Shown here: positions 1-11,432 of the stretch, in pieces
Numbering within the stretch: the stretch's first letter is position 1
How the letters are laid out: each line of letters begins with the position of its first letter
DNA from: Phyto melanocephala
Taxonomy: Eukaryota > Arthropoda > Insecta > Diptera > Rhinophoridae
Length of the DNA: 64,000 bases
NCBI GenBank assembly: GCA_941918925.1
Contig: OW799233.1
Location: 58,619,841 to 58,683,840 of the forward strand
Direction of reading: 5' to 3'
Translations under genes and position numbers: made by a program
Notes under the pieces: generated by a model
Database searches by the model: none
What the model was told of the DNA's origin: nothing
What the model saw: only the letters and a program-made list of their open reading frames with translations

Positions 1-530
1 TTCAGTGAGGCATTTTAAATGTCAAACAAATAAATATACAAAAACCAAAAATTAAGAAAATGAAAAATTTTTGATGAAAAATTTTTTTTAAGTATATATA
101 TATAATTGTAAATATATTTTATGAACAGGAAAACCAGTGAAGAGAAAACATTATTTGATTTGGTATAAATACATCGTATTTTTGCAGCTATCAAATGCTA
201 ATGGAGTAAGATAAATTGAGATGTGTGAACACTTATTTTAATTGCTTAATCAACACTAAATTGAAACAATTAAAGATATCTGTCTGAACAGGGTATAAAT
301 TAAAGTACATAAAAATACTACTTATAAATAAATAAATAGACAACAGGGTTTCAATAATTGTCATTTTACTTTCTGAAAACTTAAAAAAAATATTTGTTGA
401 AAAATTCCTTGAAATCTCAGTGGAAAGTAAAAAAATTATGAGTGTGTTAGTGAAGCAATGTAAGTGTATTGCGAATTTCAGGTATTTACTTTCAAGTGTA
501 AATGCTAGGTTAAAATTATATGCAGTTTTT
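1..530. other. AT-rich sequence, nothing recognised
   Basis: No reading frame of note, no tandem repeat and no terminal-repeat structure was found. The stretch ends at a T-run where the INE-like element begins. Confidence 0.5.
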
Positions 531-2987
531 TATACCCGCCACCAAAAAAATGGTGGGGGTATATTCATTTTGTCATTCCGTTTGTAACACATCGAAATAT
601 CCATTTTAGACCCCATAAAGTATATATATTCTGAATCAGGGTTTGATTTGATGACGATCTAGCTATGTCCGTCCGTCTGTCCGTCTGTCCGTCTGTTGAA
701 AGCACGATAGAGGTCGCACCGAAAAAGCTAGGAGGCTCAAATTTTGCCAGAATCTTTCTTATAGACAAGGTTTGTTTGGTATTGAAAATGGGCTATATCG
801 GAATATTAGGAAGTGAGTTATAGCTCGGAATGCAAGAGTAGGTCGAAAAAACCGTGTCCTACGAACATCGAATAAAATGGTATTGTGTCCATACGGATTA
901 ACGTAGAGTCATGAAACTTCGAATATATATTTCTCGAGTCAAAACAATATTTCTCACCAAAAATTACCTAAATCTAATCATTAGTAAAGGAGTTATCGAT
1001 CAAAATGTACGAAAATTTATACCGCACAGTGTATTTTTCGGTATATTTAAAAACAAAAACGTCATAAAAGCAACAAAATTGGATGTACGACTCTGAAATT
1101 TTGCAAAATTTGCTTTTTGGTGAGAGGCTTTTTTTTAACGGAAAATCAATGTGCCACGCCCACTTTTACGCCCACCTCCCATATAACGTTTTACCTAAAA
1201 TTCATATAATTTCTCTATTAATAAAGATTTTGGAATAATAAAAGGCTATATTGAAACATCTAAAATGTACTCATTCGCAGAAATAACTTTGACACGCCTA
1301 CTATAACGCCCACTTTTCACGTTATATACCGTTAATGAAATTTAAAAGCTCATAAAACCGCCGAAATTAGAGGTATGATGATCAAATTTGCTACGTATAT
1401 CCCCCTAGGCAATGTCATTATTGTGCCAAAAAATTAAGATGCCACGCCCACTTTTACGCCCACCTCCCATATAACGTTTTACCTAAAGTTCATATAATTT
1501 CTCTATTAAAAAAGATTTTGGAATAATAAAAGGCTATATTGAAACATCTAAAATGTACTCATTCGCAAAAATAACCTTGACACGCCTACTATAACGCCCA
1601 CTTTTCACGTTATCTAATGAAATTTCAAAGCTCATAAAACCGCCAAAATTTGATGTATGATGATCAAATTTGCTACGTATATCCCCCTAGGCAGTGTCAT
1701 TATTGTACAAAAAAATTAAGGTGCCACGCCCACTTTTACGCCCACCTACCATATAACGCTTTACCTAAAATTCATATAATTTCTCTATTAAAAAAGATTT
1801 TGGAATAATAAAAGGCTATATTGAAACATCTAAAATGTACTCATGAGTAAAAATAACTTTGACACGCCTACTATAACGCCCACTTTTCACGTTATCTACC
1901 GTTAATGAAATGTTAAAGCTCATAAAACCGACAAAATTAGAGGTATGATGAGGAAATTTACTACATATATCCTTCTAGTCAATGTAGTTGTTGTGCCAAA
2001 AAGTTTAGGTGACACGCCCACTATAACGCCTACCTCCCATATAACGGGTTTTCTTAAATTCATGTAATTTCTCTATTGACAAAGTTTTTGGGAAAATAAA
2101 GAACTATATTGAAATATCTTAGTTGTATTTATTAGCACAAACTTTATTGACACGCCTACTTTAACGCCCACTTTCATTGAAAAACTACATTTACAAAAGC
2201 ATTTTAGTAGCATATCGAAGTTATAAAGGGTGGTTAAATTTTAAGGACCGATGTTGAATTTATATCAAACACAAATTATTTAGGAAATTACTATCATTTA
2301 TTTTTATAATGATATAATTTGTATGGTTCAGTTATGTATTTGACAAAATATCGGCCAAATGGCCCCTCCATCCTTGGTGCCACTCCTCTATCTGATGGTC
2401 CAAATTTTCAATGACAATGTTGATGCTCAATTGTTGGCACGATGATGAGTCGAGGTTGACTGCTCTTTTGCCACACTATCGCAAAAAACAGCAATGGTTC
2501 CCATTCAACGAACTAAGAAGGCATTCACAGATTTTCTAACATTTTATACAGACCCGTTTTGCAGAAATTTAAATATTTTTTTAAAATTTTCCCGATTGTG
2601 GATGAATTTGAATGATTATGTTGATCAAAAGAATTACGAAGTGCACAAAATGCATTTTGATTTGAACGCCCATTTTCATAAAAAATCTAAATAACTTTAA
2701 AGCGTTGCTCATTTGCGTATCTTTCCACGGATCAAATTGAGTAAGTTTGAGATTGAGAAATGTAAAATGAAATGCAGAAAACTAATTTAAAGACTAGCTG
2801 TAGTTCACCTTCAACATGGGCCCTTAAAATTTAACCACCCTCTACAAAGAAAGTGATACATATTTTATTATAAAAAGATTATTCCATAATGAGTAACAAA
2901 ATAATAAATATTGTGCTTTAAATGTACACAAAATTGGTGGTGGGTATAAAAGATTCGGCACAGCCGAATATAGTGCTCTTACTTGTT
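531..2987 (+). mobile_element. INE-1/DINE-1-like non-autonomous element, GCCACGCCCAC-rich subtype (copy A1)
   Basis: It starts TATACCCGCCACC and runs through a block of GTCCGTCTGT repeats and several ~280-bp repeats containing GCCACGCCCACTTTTACGCC and CACGCCTACTATAACGCC. It closes with the complementary GGTGGTGGGTATA, a hairpin (ATTCGGC-ACA-GCCGAAT) and CTTACTTGTTT. This layout (subterminal inverted repeat, tandem internal repeats, 3' hairpin, insertion in a T-run with no duplication) is that of Drosophila INE-1/DINE-1, the non-autonomous partners of Helentrons. The family assignment rests on remembered architecture. It codes for nothing. A mariner remnant is nested near the 3' end. Copies A2, A3 and A4 carry the same structure on the other strand. 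Confidence 0.85.
2227..2841 (-). mobile_element. Internally deleted Tc1/mariner-superfamily transposon nested in copy A1
   Basis: The ends are inverted repeats AGGGTGGTTAAATTTTAAGG next to TA dinucleotides, the usual Tc1/mariner target duplication. The minus strand keeps scraps of a transposase: an N-terminal helix-turn-helix part (readable in the better copy at 43211 as KVIQVFYKNGRSTQNAF), a segment like AVFCDSVAKEQSTS, and a C-terminal IENLDHQIEEW-like segment. The whole DDE/D catalytic core is missing. It is a dead derivative present at the same place in four INE-like copies. Confidence 0.75.
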
Positions 2988-3031
2988 TAAACTTACATAT
3001 GTAAAAACATTTTGAGTTTAAAAATGATCTT

Positions 3032-4804
3032 CACCCCAATTCTAAATATTCCCAGGGAATTGAATTCCCCGGGAATTCATTTTTCCCGCGAATAAAATTC
3101 CCCTATTCTAAACAGTCGGGGAAGGGAATAACAAGGGAGAGAGAATTTTACATTTTCGAAGTCAGCTGTTTGCTTTTGTTGTTTTGTTTTGACAAAATAT
3201 TTGCTAATAATTTTTAGCGTAAAAAGTGAATATTCGTAAATAATAAAAAAAAAATTGTTAAAAGTGAACAAAAATGTTTAGTGTAGCGTTGTTAATAATA
3301 ATAGCTGAAGCAGAAAACTCTGAAGCACAAGAATAAGCAAAGGGTAGAAAGGAAAATGCTATGTGACGCCAGCAACCCACTTGAGTTGCCGCACACTTTG
3401 TAAATTTTACTTTTCGAATGTTAGAAAAATATTACAGAATAAATAAACCGGCGTTTAAATATCTGTTGGACGTGTTAAGGTATTCAGCCCAAACGTAAGT
3501 CCTTTGCAATTTCTCCAATCGTGAAATTAAGTGCGACTTTCCGCTTCTTTGCTGAAGGTTTGTACCAAACGGGTATTGATAAAGATTACGGTGTGTCTGT
3601 GGCTCAGTGTAGTGTTAGCAAAGTTCTGGAAGAAGTATTAATATATAAGGAACATTTACGCCCAATGTAGATAACTTTCTGCAGAACTGAAGTGCAAAAA
3701 CGGAAAGTTGCGTTAGCTCTTTATGTGAAGTATGGCATTCCAAACGTTATTGGATGTGTTGACGGAACTCAAAAAATTAAAGGTATGTGATCATGAGCTG
3801 AGGATTCAGTACGTTGATGCCTCACATCCCGGAGCGTGTCACGATTCATTTATTTGGAATTCTGGCGAATTGCGTGCTCACCTTGAGCAAGAATTGGCAA
3901 TTATTGGCTTCTTGGTAAAGTTTTGAATGATAACAGACAATTCATAAATTAAACATGCATTTTTTCTAGGAGGCTTATATATGCCAGGATGAGCCTGTTG
4001 AAATAAAATTCACTCCAAGTGTTGAAATGTGGTTGAACGGTGTTTTAAAAAAGAGATGGAGGTGCATTCTTGGTGCTAGACAGCTGCACTACGCTCCAAA
4101 AAAGGCTGCTAAAATAACAAAATTTTGCTGTGCGTTGCATAATATCTGCATTTATTTTAAATGCAATGCTGAAGTAAACGATGTAGAAAATTTAGATTAT
4201 TTGTGCGCTCAGGATAATGATGTGGTATCCTTAGACTCACCACAATATTTATCCATTGCCCAAAATATTAGAAAATATAATAGAAAAATATTAGAAAAAA
4301 TATTCCGAATAATCTCTAATAAATTTCTGTAATAAAGCCATTTCTTATATATGTATGTAGTATATAAATTTTTTTAAATAAATATAACATTTTATTAAAA
4401 AAATTTAAAAACTTCAAAAAAGATAAATAAAAATTAAAATTATTTTAAAACTAAAAAACAATTCATTATTCTGCTTCCTGTTTGTTGTTTTTATCCTAAA
4501 TGTAACAATAAATTACAATATTTATCACAATTTTTATAAACAAATATTAAATACTTACATTTTTGTCACAACTCCCTTTGAATTTGTTGGCGGATTTTTT
4601 CCCAAAAATTGTTATTACATTCTCCCTTTAATTACCTTTCGTAATACCTACTTTTTTCCCAGGGAACAATTTCCCAATTTCGAAGTTTATTTAGAATAAG
4701 GGAAAAGGGAAAGGGAACAAATTTCCCCGGGAGAAATTATTTAGAATAGGGGAACAGGGAATAGGGAAAAAATTCCCAGGGAATTGTTATTTAGAATTGG
4801 GGTG
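3032..4804 (+). mobile_element. PIF/Harbinger DNA transposon, copy 1, degraded
   Basis: Terminal inverted repeats begin CACCCCAATTCTAAAT and end ATTTAGAATTGGGGTG, with a 3-bp target duplication CTT on both sides. Three-base duplications and a HARBI1-like transposase mark the PIF/Harbinger superfamily. The subterminal regions are built of spaced TTTAGAAT motifs and GGGAATTCCC-like palindromes. The copy at 5782-7737 is the same family in reverse orientation. Confidence 0.9.
3273..4332 (+). pseudogene. Harbinger transposase (HARBI1-like), broken
   Basis: The start is taken from an ATG shared with the second copy. The frame is recovered in pieces: RFFAEGLYQTGID with PIVKLS before it, then VKYGIPNVIGCVDGT, then VCDHELRIQYVDASHPGACH with HDSFIW, and a C-terminal ARQLHYAPKKAAKITKFCCA and LHNICIYF ending at a TAA at 4332. 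The GCVDGT and HPGA.HDS motifs are those of HARBI1-type DDE nucleases. About 30 codons between GCVDGT and VCDHELR, present in copy 2 (PPKNKHLYYNTKKYYNLN), are deleted here, and there are several frameshifts and stops, so no active enzyme is made. No second, Myb-like Harbinger gene was found. Confidence 0.85.
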
Positions 4805-5330
4805 CTTATAAAAGTATTATTTAATAGGGAAGTCGATTTCTTTCAACACAGAACTGTAAGGACAAGTTACACATTGCTTGGTTTAATAAATCCTATAAAT
4901 TTTGCAATAATATAGTAAATATTTTATTTTTTTTTTTTTTAAATTTTAGATTACTCCAATGGAGGTTCTAGTGTACTAGCACTAGACAATTATTTGGCTT
5001 GTCAAAAGACAATACTGCCATCACCAATTATTTTTTCCAGAGCCCTTCCAGCAACTACCAAACGACCTATACCTTCGTATAGGAAGCTGGAATTTCCGAA
5101 TTTGACTCCTTATCTAAAAATCTACACGTGGTTAATTGATAGTCCGAGTAGCTGTACCTTTGTACAGTTAACCGACGCCACGCAATTAACCAATGCGAGA
5201 GTGAGACGTGAAACTCTCGAAGCCAGATAAAAAGGACGGCCTGATTGCCCTTAAGAGATAATGACAATGACGCGCGTGCTCTTGACCCGACCAGAGCTGA
5301 ATCACGACTGATAATAATATTTAAATTATT
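4805..5330. other. Unassigned spacer between two transposons
   Basis: A poly-T run near 4927 is followed by a ~250-bp stretch richer in GC than its surroundings (about 5060-5310). Short open frames overlap it on both strands, but none has a recognisable motif. It may be an old element fragment; I cannot name it. Confidence 0.4.
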
Positions 5331-5781
5331 GGGGTATTCACAATGGTGTCATAAAACCATATGTCCAAGGTACATTTATAGCAGGTAACCGCGAGATTAC
5401 AACAATTGAACAATAAAACAAACAACAGGCCTTTTTATTGTTTTAATGTGATAAGAACTGTCAGACAAATGAAAAACAAACAAGAAAAAACGCCATTAAA
5501 CGAAAATAGATTCATTTTGTTTATCATTTAATAAACTTACTTTTAAAGTTTGTAAGAAAAATTTGTGATGTGTGTTAATTTCGTAACAAAATTTGTATTG
5601 TATTTAATATTTATATGAACATCAAACAAAAAAACACCTTGTGGAACAGAGAAAAAAGTTCCATTTCCATTTTTTTTTTGGTATACACTACACTTTCTCA
5701 TTTTTTTTTCTTTAAATTAGTCTTTCTTTCTAATTATATATTTAAGTCTATCCACAATTGTTATTTATTATAAATCACTTT

Positions 5782-7737
5782 CACCCCAATTCTAAATAAC
5801 AATTCCCTGGGAATTATTTCCCTATTCCCTGTTCCCCTATTCTAAATAACTTCTCCCGGGGAAATTTGTTCCCTTTCCCTTTTCCCTTATTCTAAATGAA
5901 CTTCGAAATTGGGAAATTGTTCCCTGGGAAAAAAGTAGGTATTATGAAAGGTAATTAAAGGGAGAATGTAATAACAATTTTTGGGAAAAAATCCGCCAAC
6001 AAATTTAAAGGGAGTTGTGACAAAAATGTAAGTATTTAATATTTTTTTATACAAATTGTGATAAATAATGTATTTATTGTTACTTTTAGGACAAAAACAA
6101 CAAACAGGAAGCAGAATAATGAATTGTTTTTTAGTTTTAAAATAATTTTAATTTTTATTTATCTTTTTTTTAATTTTTGAAGTTTTTAAATTTTTTAATA
6201 AAATGTTATATTTATTTAAAAAATGTATATACATAAATAAGAAGTGGCTTAATTACAGAAATTTATTACAGATTATTCGCAATATTTTTTCTAATATTTT
6301 TCTATTATATTTTCTAATATTTTGGGCAATGGATTAATATTGTGGTGAGTCTAAGGATACCACATTATTATCCTAAACGCTCTAACAATCTAAATTTTCT
6401 ACATCGTGTACTGTAGTATTGTTATGTTATGCAAGGAACAGCAAAAATTTGTTATTTTAGCAGCTTTTTTTGGAGCGTAGTGAAGCTTTCTAGCACCAAG
6501 AATGCACCTCCATCAATTTTTAAAACACCATTAGTGCGTTCAACCACATTTCGACACTTAGAGTGAATTTCATTAAATTTAATTTCAACAGACGTCTTAT
6601 AGATGTCCACAGAATATCTATAAGACGTTAAAAGTCACAGTTCAAGTGAATATCCTGCGTCTGCTAAAAAAAATGCAGTTTTAATTTATGAATTGTCTGT
6701 TATCATTCAAAACTTTACCAAGAAGCCAATAATTGCTGCCACCTCTAAGTTATTCTTGCTCAAGGTGAGTACGCCATTCGCCAGAATTCCAAATAAAGGA
6801 ATCGTGACACGCTCCAGGATGTAAGGCATCAACGTACTGAATCCTCAGCTCATGATCACAGACCTGAAATTTTTTGATTAAAAATTAATTATTGATAATT
6901 TAAAACAAAAGAAATACTTTACCAGCATTACATTCAAATTATAGTATTTCTTCGTATTGTAGTAAAGATGCTTGTTCTTAGGAGGAGAAATAATGCGGTC
7001 ATGCGATCCGTCAACACATCCTATAATGCTTAGAATACCATACTTTACATAAAAAGCTAACGCAATTTGCCGTTTTTGCACTTCAGTTCTACAAAAACTT
7101 ATCTATATTGGGCGTAAATGCTCCTCAAATATATTAATAACTTCTGCCAGAACTTTGCTAAGACTACACTGATCCACAGACACGCCGCAATCTTTACCTA
7201 TACCCGTTTGGTACCAACCTTCAGCAAAGAAGCGTAAAATCTCACTTAATTTCACGATTGGAGAAATTGCAAACGACTTACCTTTGGGCTGAACACGTCC
7301 AACAGATATTTGAACGCCGATTTATTTACTCCAAAAGTAAAATTTACTTACAAAATGTGCGGCAACTCAAGTGGGTTGCTGGCGTCACGTAGCATTCTCC
7401 TTTCTACCCTTTGCTTATTCTTGTCAGATTGATATGCTTCTGAGTTTTTTGCTTCAGCTATTATTATCAACGCTACACTAAACATTTTTATTCACTTTTA
7501 ACTATTTCTTTTTTATTATTTACGAGTATTCACTTTTTTCGCTTAATATTTCTAAAAATTATTAGCAAATATTTTGTCAAAACAAAACAGCAAAAGCAAA
7601 CAGCTGACTTCGAAAATGTAAAATTCTCTCTCCCTTGTTATTCCCTTCCCCGACTGTTTAGAATAGGGGAATTTTATTCGCGGGAAAAATGAATTCCCGG
7701 GGAATTCAATTCCCTGGGAATATTTAGAATTGGGGTG
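5782..7737 (-). mobile_element. PIF/Harbinger DNA transposon, copy 2
   Basis: It has the same CACCCCAATTCTAAAT ends as the copy at 3032, with a TTT target duplication (5779-5781 and 7738-7740). It is oriented oppositely to copy 1. It retains a fuller catalytic region, but frameshifts and stops are plain. Confidence 0.9.
6256..7485 (-). pseudogene. Harbinger transposase (HARBI1-like), broken
   Basis: The minus strand reads RFFAEGWYQTGI, then a block starting MQKRQIALAFYVKYG with GCVDGSHDRIISPP and YYNTKKYYNLNVML, then VCDHELRIQYVDALHPGACH and EWRTHLEQE. The segment GCVDGS...YYN.KKYY.LN...VCDHELRI is the DDE core that copy 1 has lost. Possible splice-donor GTAAGT sequences lie at the same places as in other Harbinger genes. 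Beyond LEQE the frame decays into stops (the region that should read APKKAAKIT is still recognisable), so it is a pseudogene. Confidence 0.85.
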
Positions 7738-7973
7738 TTTGATTTTCTTTTGAAATTTATCACTTTTTACTTTGATTAAAAAAACTTGTTTACTTTTAAG
7801 CTAGAAATTTAACACGTGTTGAATAAAAAATAAACAACATTTGACAGTTCGTATCACAAAATAAGCAAATAAAAAAATAATCAGCTGGCTTTCCGAGACT
7901 ACCTGCTATAATTGTACCATGCATATGTCCTATAATAAAAGCATGAAAAATTAAGACTATTGTGAACAACCCC

Positions 7974-8384
7974 TCATAATTAAGTGTGCTATTTTGAATC
8001 TAAATCAGCTGATGTAAAACAATTATAAAAATAAATATTTTCTTTCATAATGCCAAAAACAAGTGAAAAAAAAACAAAATAATATCCAGTTTATGCGAAA
8101 AGTATATTTTAGATGGCAGACTCAAGTAAATAAATCACAAATAAATTAAATTTTATTTGATAAACAAAACAGAGCAGAGTCCTTAGCCGATCTCATTTGA
8201 CGCCGCCAGTGATTTGTTATCAAAAATTAGCAACTGCGCTTAAATTTGGATGTCGCCCCGATAAAATTATTTAATTAACGGCGACGGCATACAAAAACTA
8301 TTGCGGCTTGGCTTAGCCATTTAGCACAGGTCTCTGCTTATTAAATACGACAGCACAATAAACATAGCGTACAAAGTTCTATTA
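7974..8384. other. Unassigned AT-rich spacer
   Basis: No open frame, tandem repeat or terminal repeat was recognised. It is flanked by two transposon ends. Confidence 0.4.
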
Positions 8385-11321
8385 CACTGCTCTGCAAAAA
8401 ATAATTTTTTGTCTTCCCATTTAATAAAACTATATGAATTTTGACGCGCTGAACTCAAATTCGTTGTCGGTTTTTTCCCATCAGATCGGGATTTTTTTTT
8501 ATGGGCGTGGCAAATTTTTCCCCCTAAATTAGTCAGGTACGGAGACTTATTTCCTCCTAACTCGAGAACCAGTCATCCGATTTTCAAAAGTAAAACACCA
8601 AAAAATGTATAACAAAATTGTTTTTATTTCAGTGGGACAATTTTTCTTTATCTCTTATCGTTTTGGAATTATTTAGAAATTAATGGAAAAAAAATTTTTT
8701 TTCGTGCAAAATTCGTAATATTTTTCAATTTAAAAATGTAATTAAAAAAAAAATATAAGGCATATATTCAACATTTTAAATTTTTTTCTGAGAGCTACTT
8801 ATCTTAAAAATAAAAGAAGCTATAAACCATAAAAATCGGTTGAAAAATGTAGATTTTATTATCAATTTACCGCAGGTACCCAATATTGACCAAATATGTG
8901 TAATGCAGCAAACAACGTCAGAGTGGGCGCACTAAAGCGACTTGTAGCAACAATGAATGGCAACTTTTTACTTCTATCTATTTTCGTACAACAAAAACAA
9001 ATACAAGCAAAAAAATTTGCCAGATTGTAATTTTGTAGCAACGCCTCGCTTAAAGCATCCACCTTCTTGTCACCCGTAGATAACTTCAAATTACAATAAA
9101 AAATCAAAATATTTACAGCCTATTTTATTTGAAATAACACAAAACTTTTGTTAATAATTATTAATTTTTATTTAGGAAACATTATTAAAATAAAAAAGTA
9201 GCTTAAGCTGTCCATGCCCTTCTGTCCACATCATTCAATTTCGTTCTGAAGACCTCGTCCTTCATAAGCTGTCGTATTTTTGGACCTACAAATATGCCTT
9301 CTTTTACTTTAGCATCTCTGATTGTAGGAAATTTGCTCTTAATGTATAGAAAGGCTTCACCATCCTTGTTCATTGCTTTGACAAAATTTTTCATTAGGCC
9401 TAGCTTTGTTCCTTTTGATTTAAAGGCTCTTCTGCTACATTTTTTTCTCCTGGAATAAAATCTACTCTTTTCGGTCAAACTTTACCATTGTAGTGTCTTT
9501 CTTTTGCGCGGCTATCCCATTCACATAAGAAGCAATAAAACTTAGTATATCCACTTTGCAATCCATTTAACATTGCTACGACTTTCAAATCTGCAGATTG
9601 CATGAGTAATGGGAATATTTAATTTTTTGTAGTATCATCTTCATGCTACAATAGTTTTTTTTTCATATTTCTTGCATACGCAAGTGGGACCAATGGAAAT
9701 TTGTTGCCATTGTGAAGTAAAACGGCTTTCAAACTTGTCTTGGATGATTTAATAACAAGCCGCCAATCCTAAGATTTATGACTGAAACACAGTTGTCGCA
9801 AAAGTCCATCAGCATTATCGCAAAATATCAAACCTTCCTCTTTGCTGAAATATATTAAAAAAGGTTGTTCTTTATTTCGAAAGTAAGAGACGTTAACGTC
9901 CGTTTGCACCAAACTCCATTCTTTTCATTGGGATGCAAGAAGCTCAGACTTGGTTTTTTAAATCCTTGATTTACAAACTAAGTTATTCATATCAGTTTAA
10001 TTCGAAAAATAAGGTGTACTCTTTGGACTTCCGAATGAATGCGAAGAAACACCCATGCTGGCGTAAGTGGATTCAGTTGCTGCAGAAAGCCCATCTTGTT
10101 CATCGTCTGTAGGAGGCAAAAATTTACTTGTAAACTGGAAAACTGGTCGTTTGACGCATAAAGTATTTGGATATGTAACTTTATTTTTGGTTTTTTGGTA
10201 AGCCCAAGTGTTTTAGTATGGCAAATTAGCAATCATTTTGATGATTTTGTGGTTCACTCCAAATCGCTGGCTTCATAAACGGCTTTATAAAGACTTCCTT
10301 TTTACCAACCTCTTAAGGACTTACCACAGTTGCTACAACATATTTTCGGCAGCCAATTTTTATCTCTATCATCGATAGGAAACCCAAAATAACGGCAATA
10401 AGCATCTTTAAGCCCTGAAGATATTGTCTCCCGTTGAGAACTTAAAGTTAGATTACCACATACGTAACAAAATAAATTTAGAGATTTGTTACAAATCCTT
10501 GACGTCTTGTAATATGAAAGCGTTTGTGGATTCTTTAATTGCTTTATTTCTTTACACAATAGCAAAGTACACTATAAGATCTATTGACTGTTGCCGATTT
10601 TAACCGCACGATATTCAAATTAAAAGTGACTAACTTATTGCCCATTAGCTTCTATATATACAATAAATACCAGAATCTACCCTAATTTTCTTAATTTGAA
10701 ATCACAGGTAATTAAAAAATACTGTTATAAATATTAATTCCAAGAACTATGCAAAATACCGTTGTACTTTAGTTCCATTACCCGCTCACTTAACGAAATG
10801 TTACATATATCATAAGTAAGGCTGGTTGCATTACATGTTGGGTACTTGCGGTAAATTGACAATAAAATCTACATTTTTTAACCGATTTTTATGGTTTATG
10901 ACTTTTTCTATTTCCAAGATAAGTAGCTCTCAGAAAAAAGTTTAAAATGTTGAATATTTGCCTCATATTTTTTTTAATTCCATTTTTAAATTGAAAAATA
11001 TTACGAATTTTGCATCCATTAATTTTTTTTCTCCATTAATTTCTAAATAACTCCAAAATGATAAGAGATAGAGAAAATTTGTATCCAACTGAAATAAAAA
11101 CAATTTTGTTAAACATTTTTTGGTGTTTTATTTTTGAAAATCGGATGACTGGTTCTCGAGTTAGGATTAAATATGTGTCCGTACATGACTAATTTAGGGG
11201 GAAAAATAAAAAAAATCCCGATCTGATGGAAAAAAACCGACAACGGATTTGAGTTCAGCGCGTCAAAATCCATATAGTCCACATAGTTTCATTAAATGGA
11301 GGATTTTGCTGCAGAGCAGTG
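8385..11321 (-). mobile_element. DNA transposon with ~490-bp inverted repeats and CACTG ends
   Basis: The ends are CACTGCTCTGCA and TGCAGAGCAGTG, flanked by TTA on both sides. Inverted arms run from 8385 to about 8882 and from about 10840 to 11321 and contain matching blocks such as TTTTGACGCGCTGAACTCAAA and CGAGAACCAGTCATCCGATT. The interior carries a broken minus-strand gene. A CACTG terminus with a 3-bp duplication is compatible with the CACTA/EnSpm group, but the protein does not let me settle the superfamily. Confidence 0.8.
9203..10565 (-). pseudogene. Broken gene of a widespread arthropod repeat-protein family
   Basis: Reading from 10565 downward, the N-terminal part has paired cysteines (FCYVCGNLTL, then about 34 residues, then KICCSNCGKSLRGW). 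This resembles the zinc-binding N-terminus of an uncharacterised protein family repeated in many insect genomes. Scattered frames follow: WRLVIKSSKTSLKAVLLHNG, KVVAMLNGLQSGYTKFYCFL followed by CEWDSR, and an open stretch 9478-9203 with KLGLMKNFVKAMNKDGEAF and KVKEGIFVGPKIRQLMKDE. Order and spacing match what I remember of that family, so this is one gene with many frameshifts, truncated before its usual C-terminal part. The biochemical role is unknown to me; its position between the long inverted repeats suggests transposase or an accessory factor. Confidence 0.7.
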
Positions 11322-11432
11322 TTATTATAAGACACTTTTTGTTTGAAAAGCAACAACAAAATTTTTAAATCATTGTAAAATTTTAGAACAATATGACATG
11401 ATAAGACACCTTGTGAATCACCCATATATATC

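Larger units (their letters stand above)
5331..7973. mobile_element. Long-TIR MITE-like element interrupted by Harbinger copy 2
   Basis: The left end GGGGTATTCACAATGGTGTC and the right end (reverse complement GGGGTTGTTCACAATAGTC) are inverted. Similarity continues inward through ATATG, TATAGCAGGTA, TGTGATA(A/C)GAACTGTC and CTTAAAAGTAAAC-type blocks. Without the inserted Harbinger copy it would be ~690 bp with arms of roughly 200 bp or more. No clean target duplication was seen and it has no coding capacity. The superfamily is not assigned. Confidence 0.65.

Noticed and set aside
565..768. A 67-codon minus-strand frame with TDGQTDRRTD
   Set aside because: It is the translation of the GACAGACGG repeat common to all INE-like copies.
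5331..5360. A Transib-like end (CACAATGG)
   Set aside because: The heptamer-like word is there, but the matching end begins several bases further out (GGGG), no 5-bp duplication is seen and no Transib protein is present.
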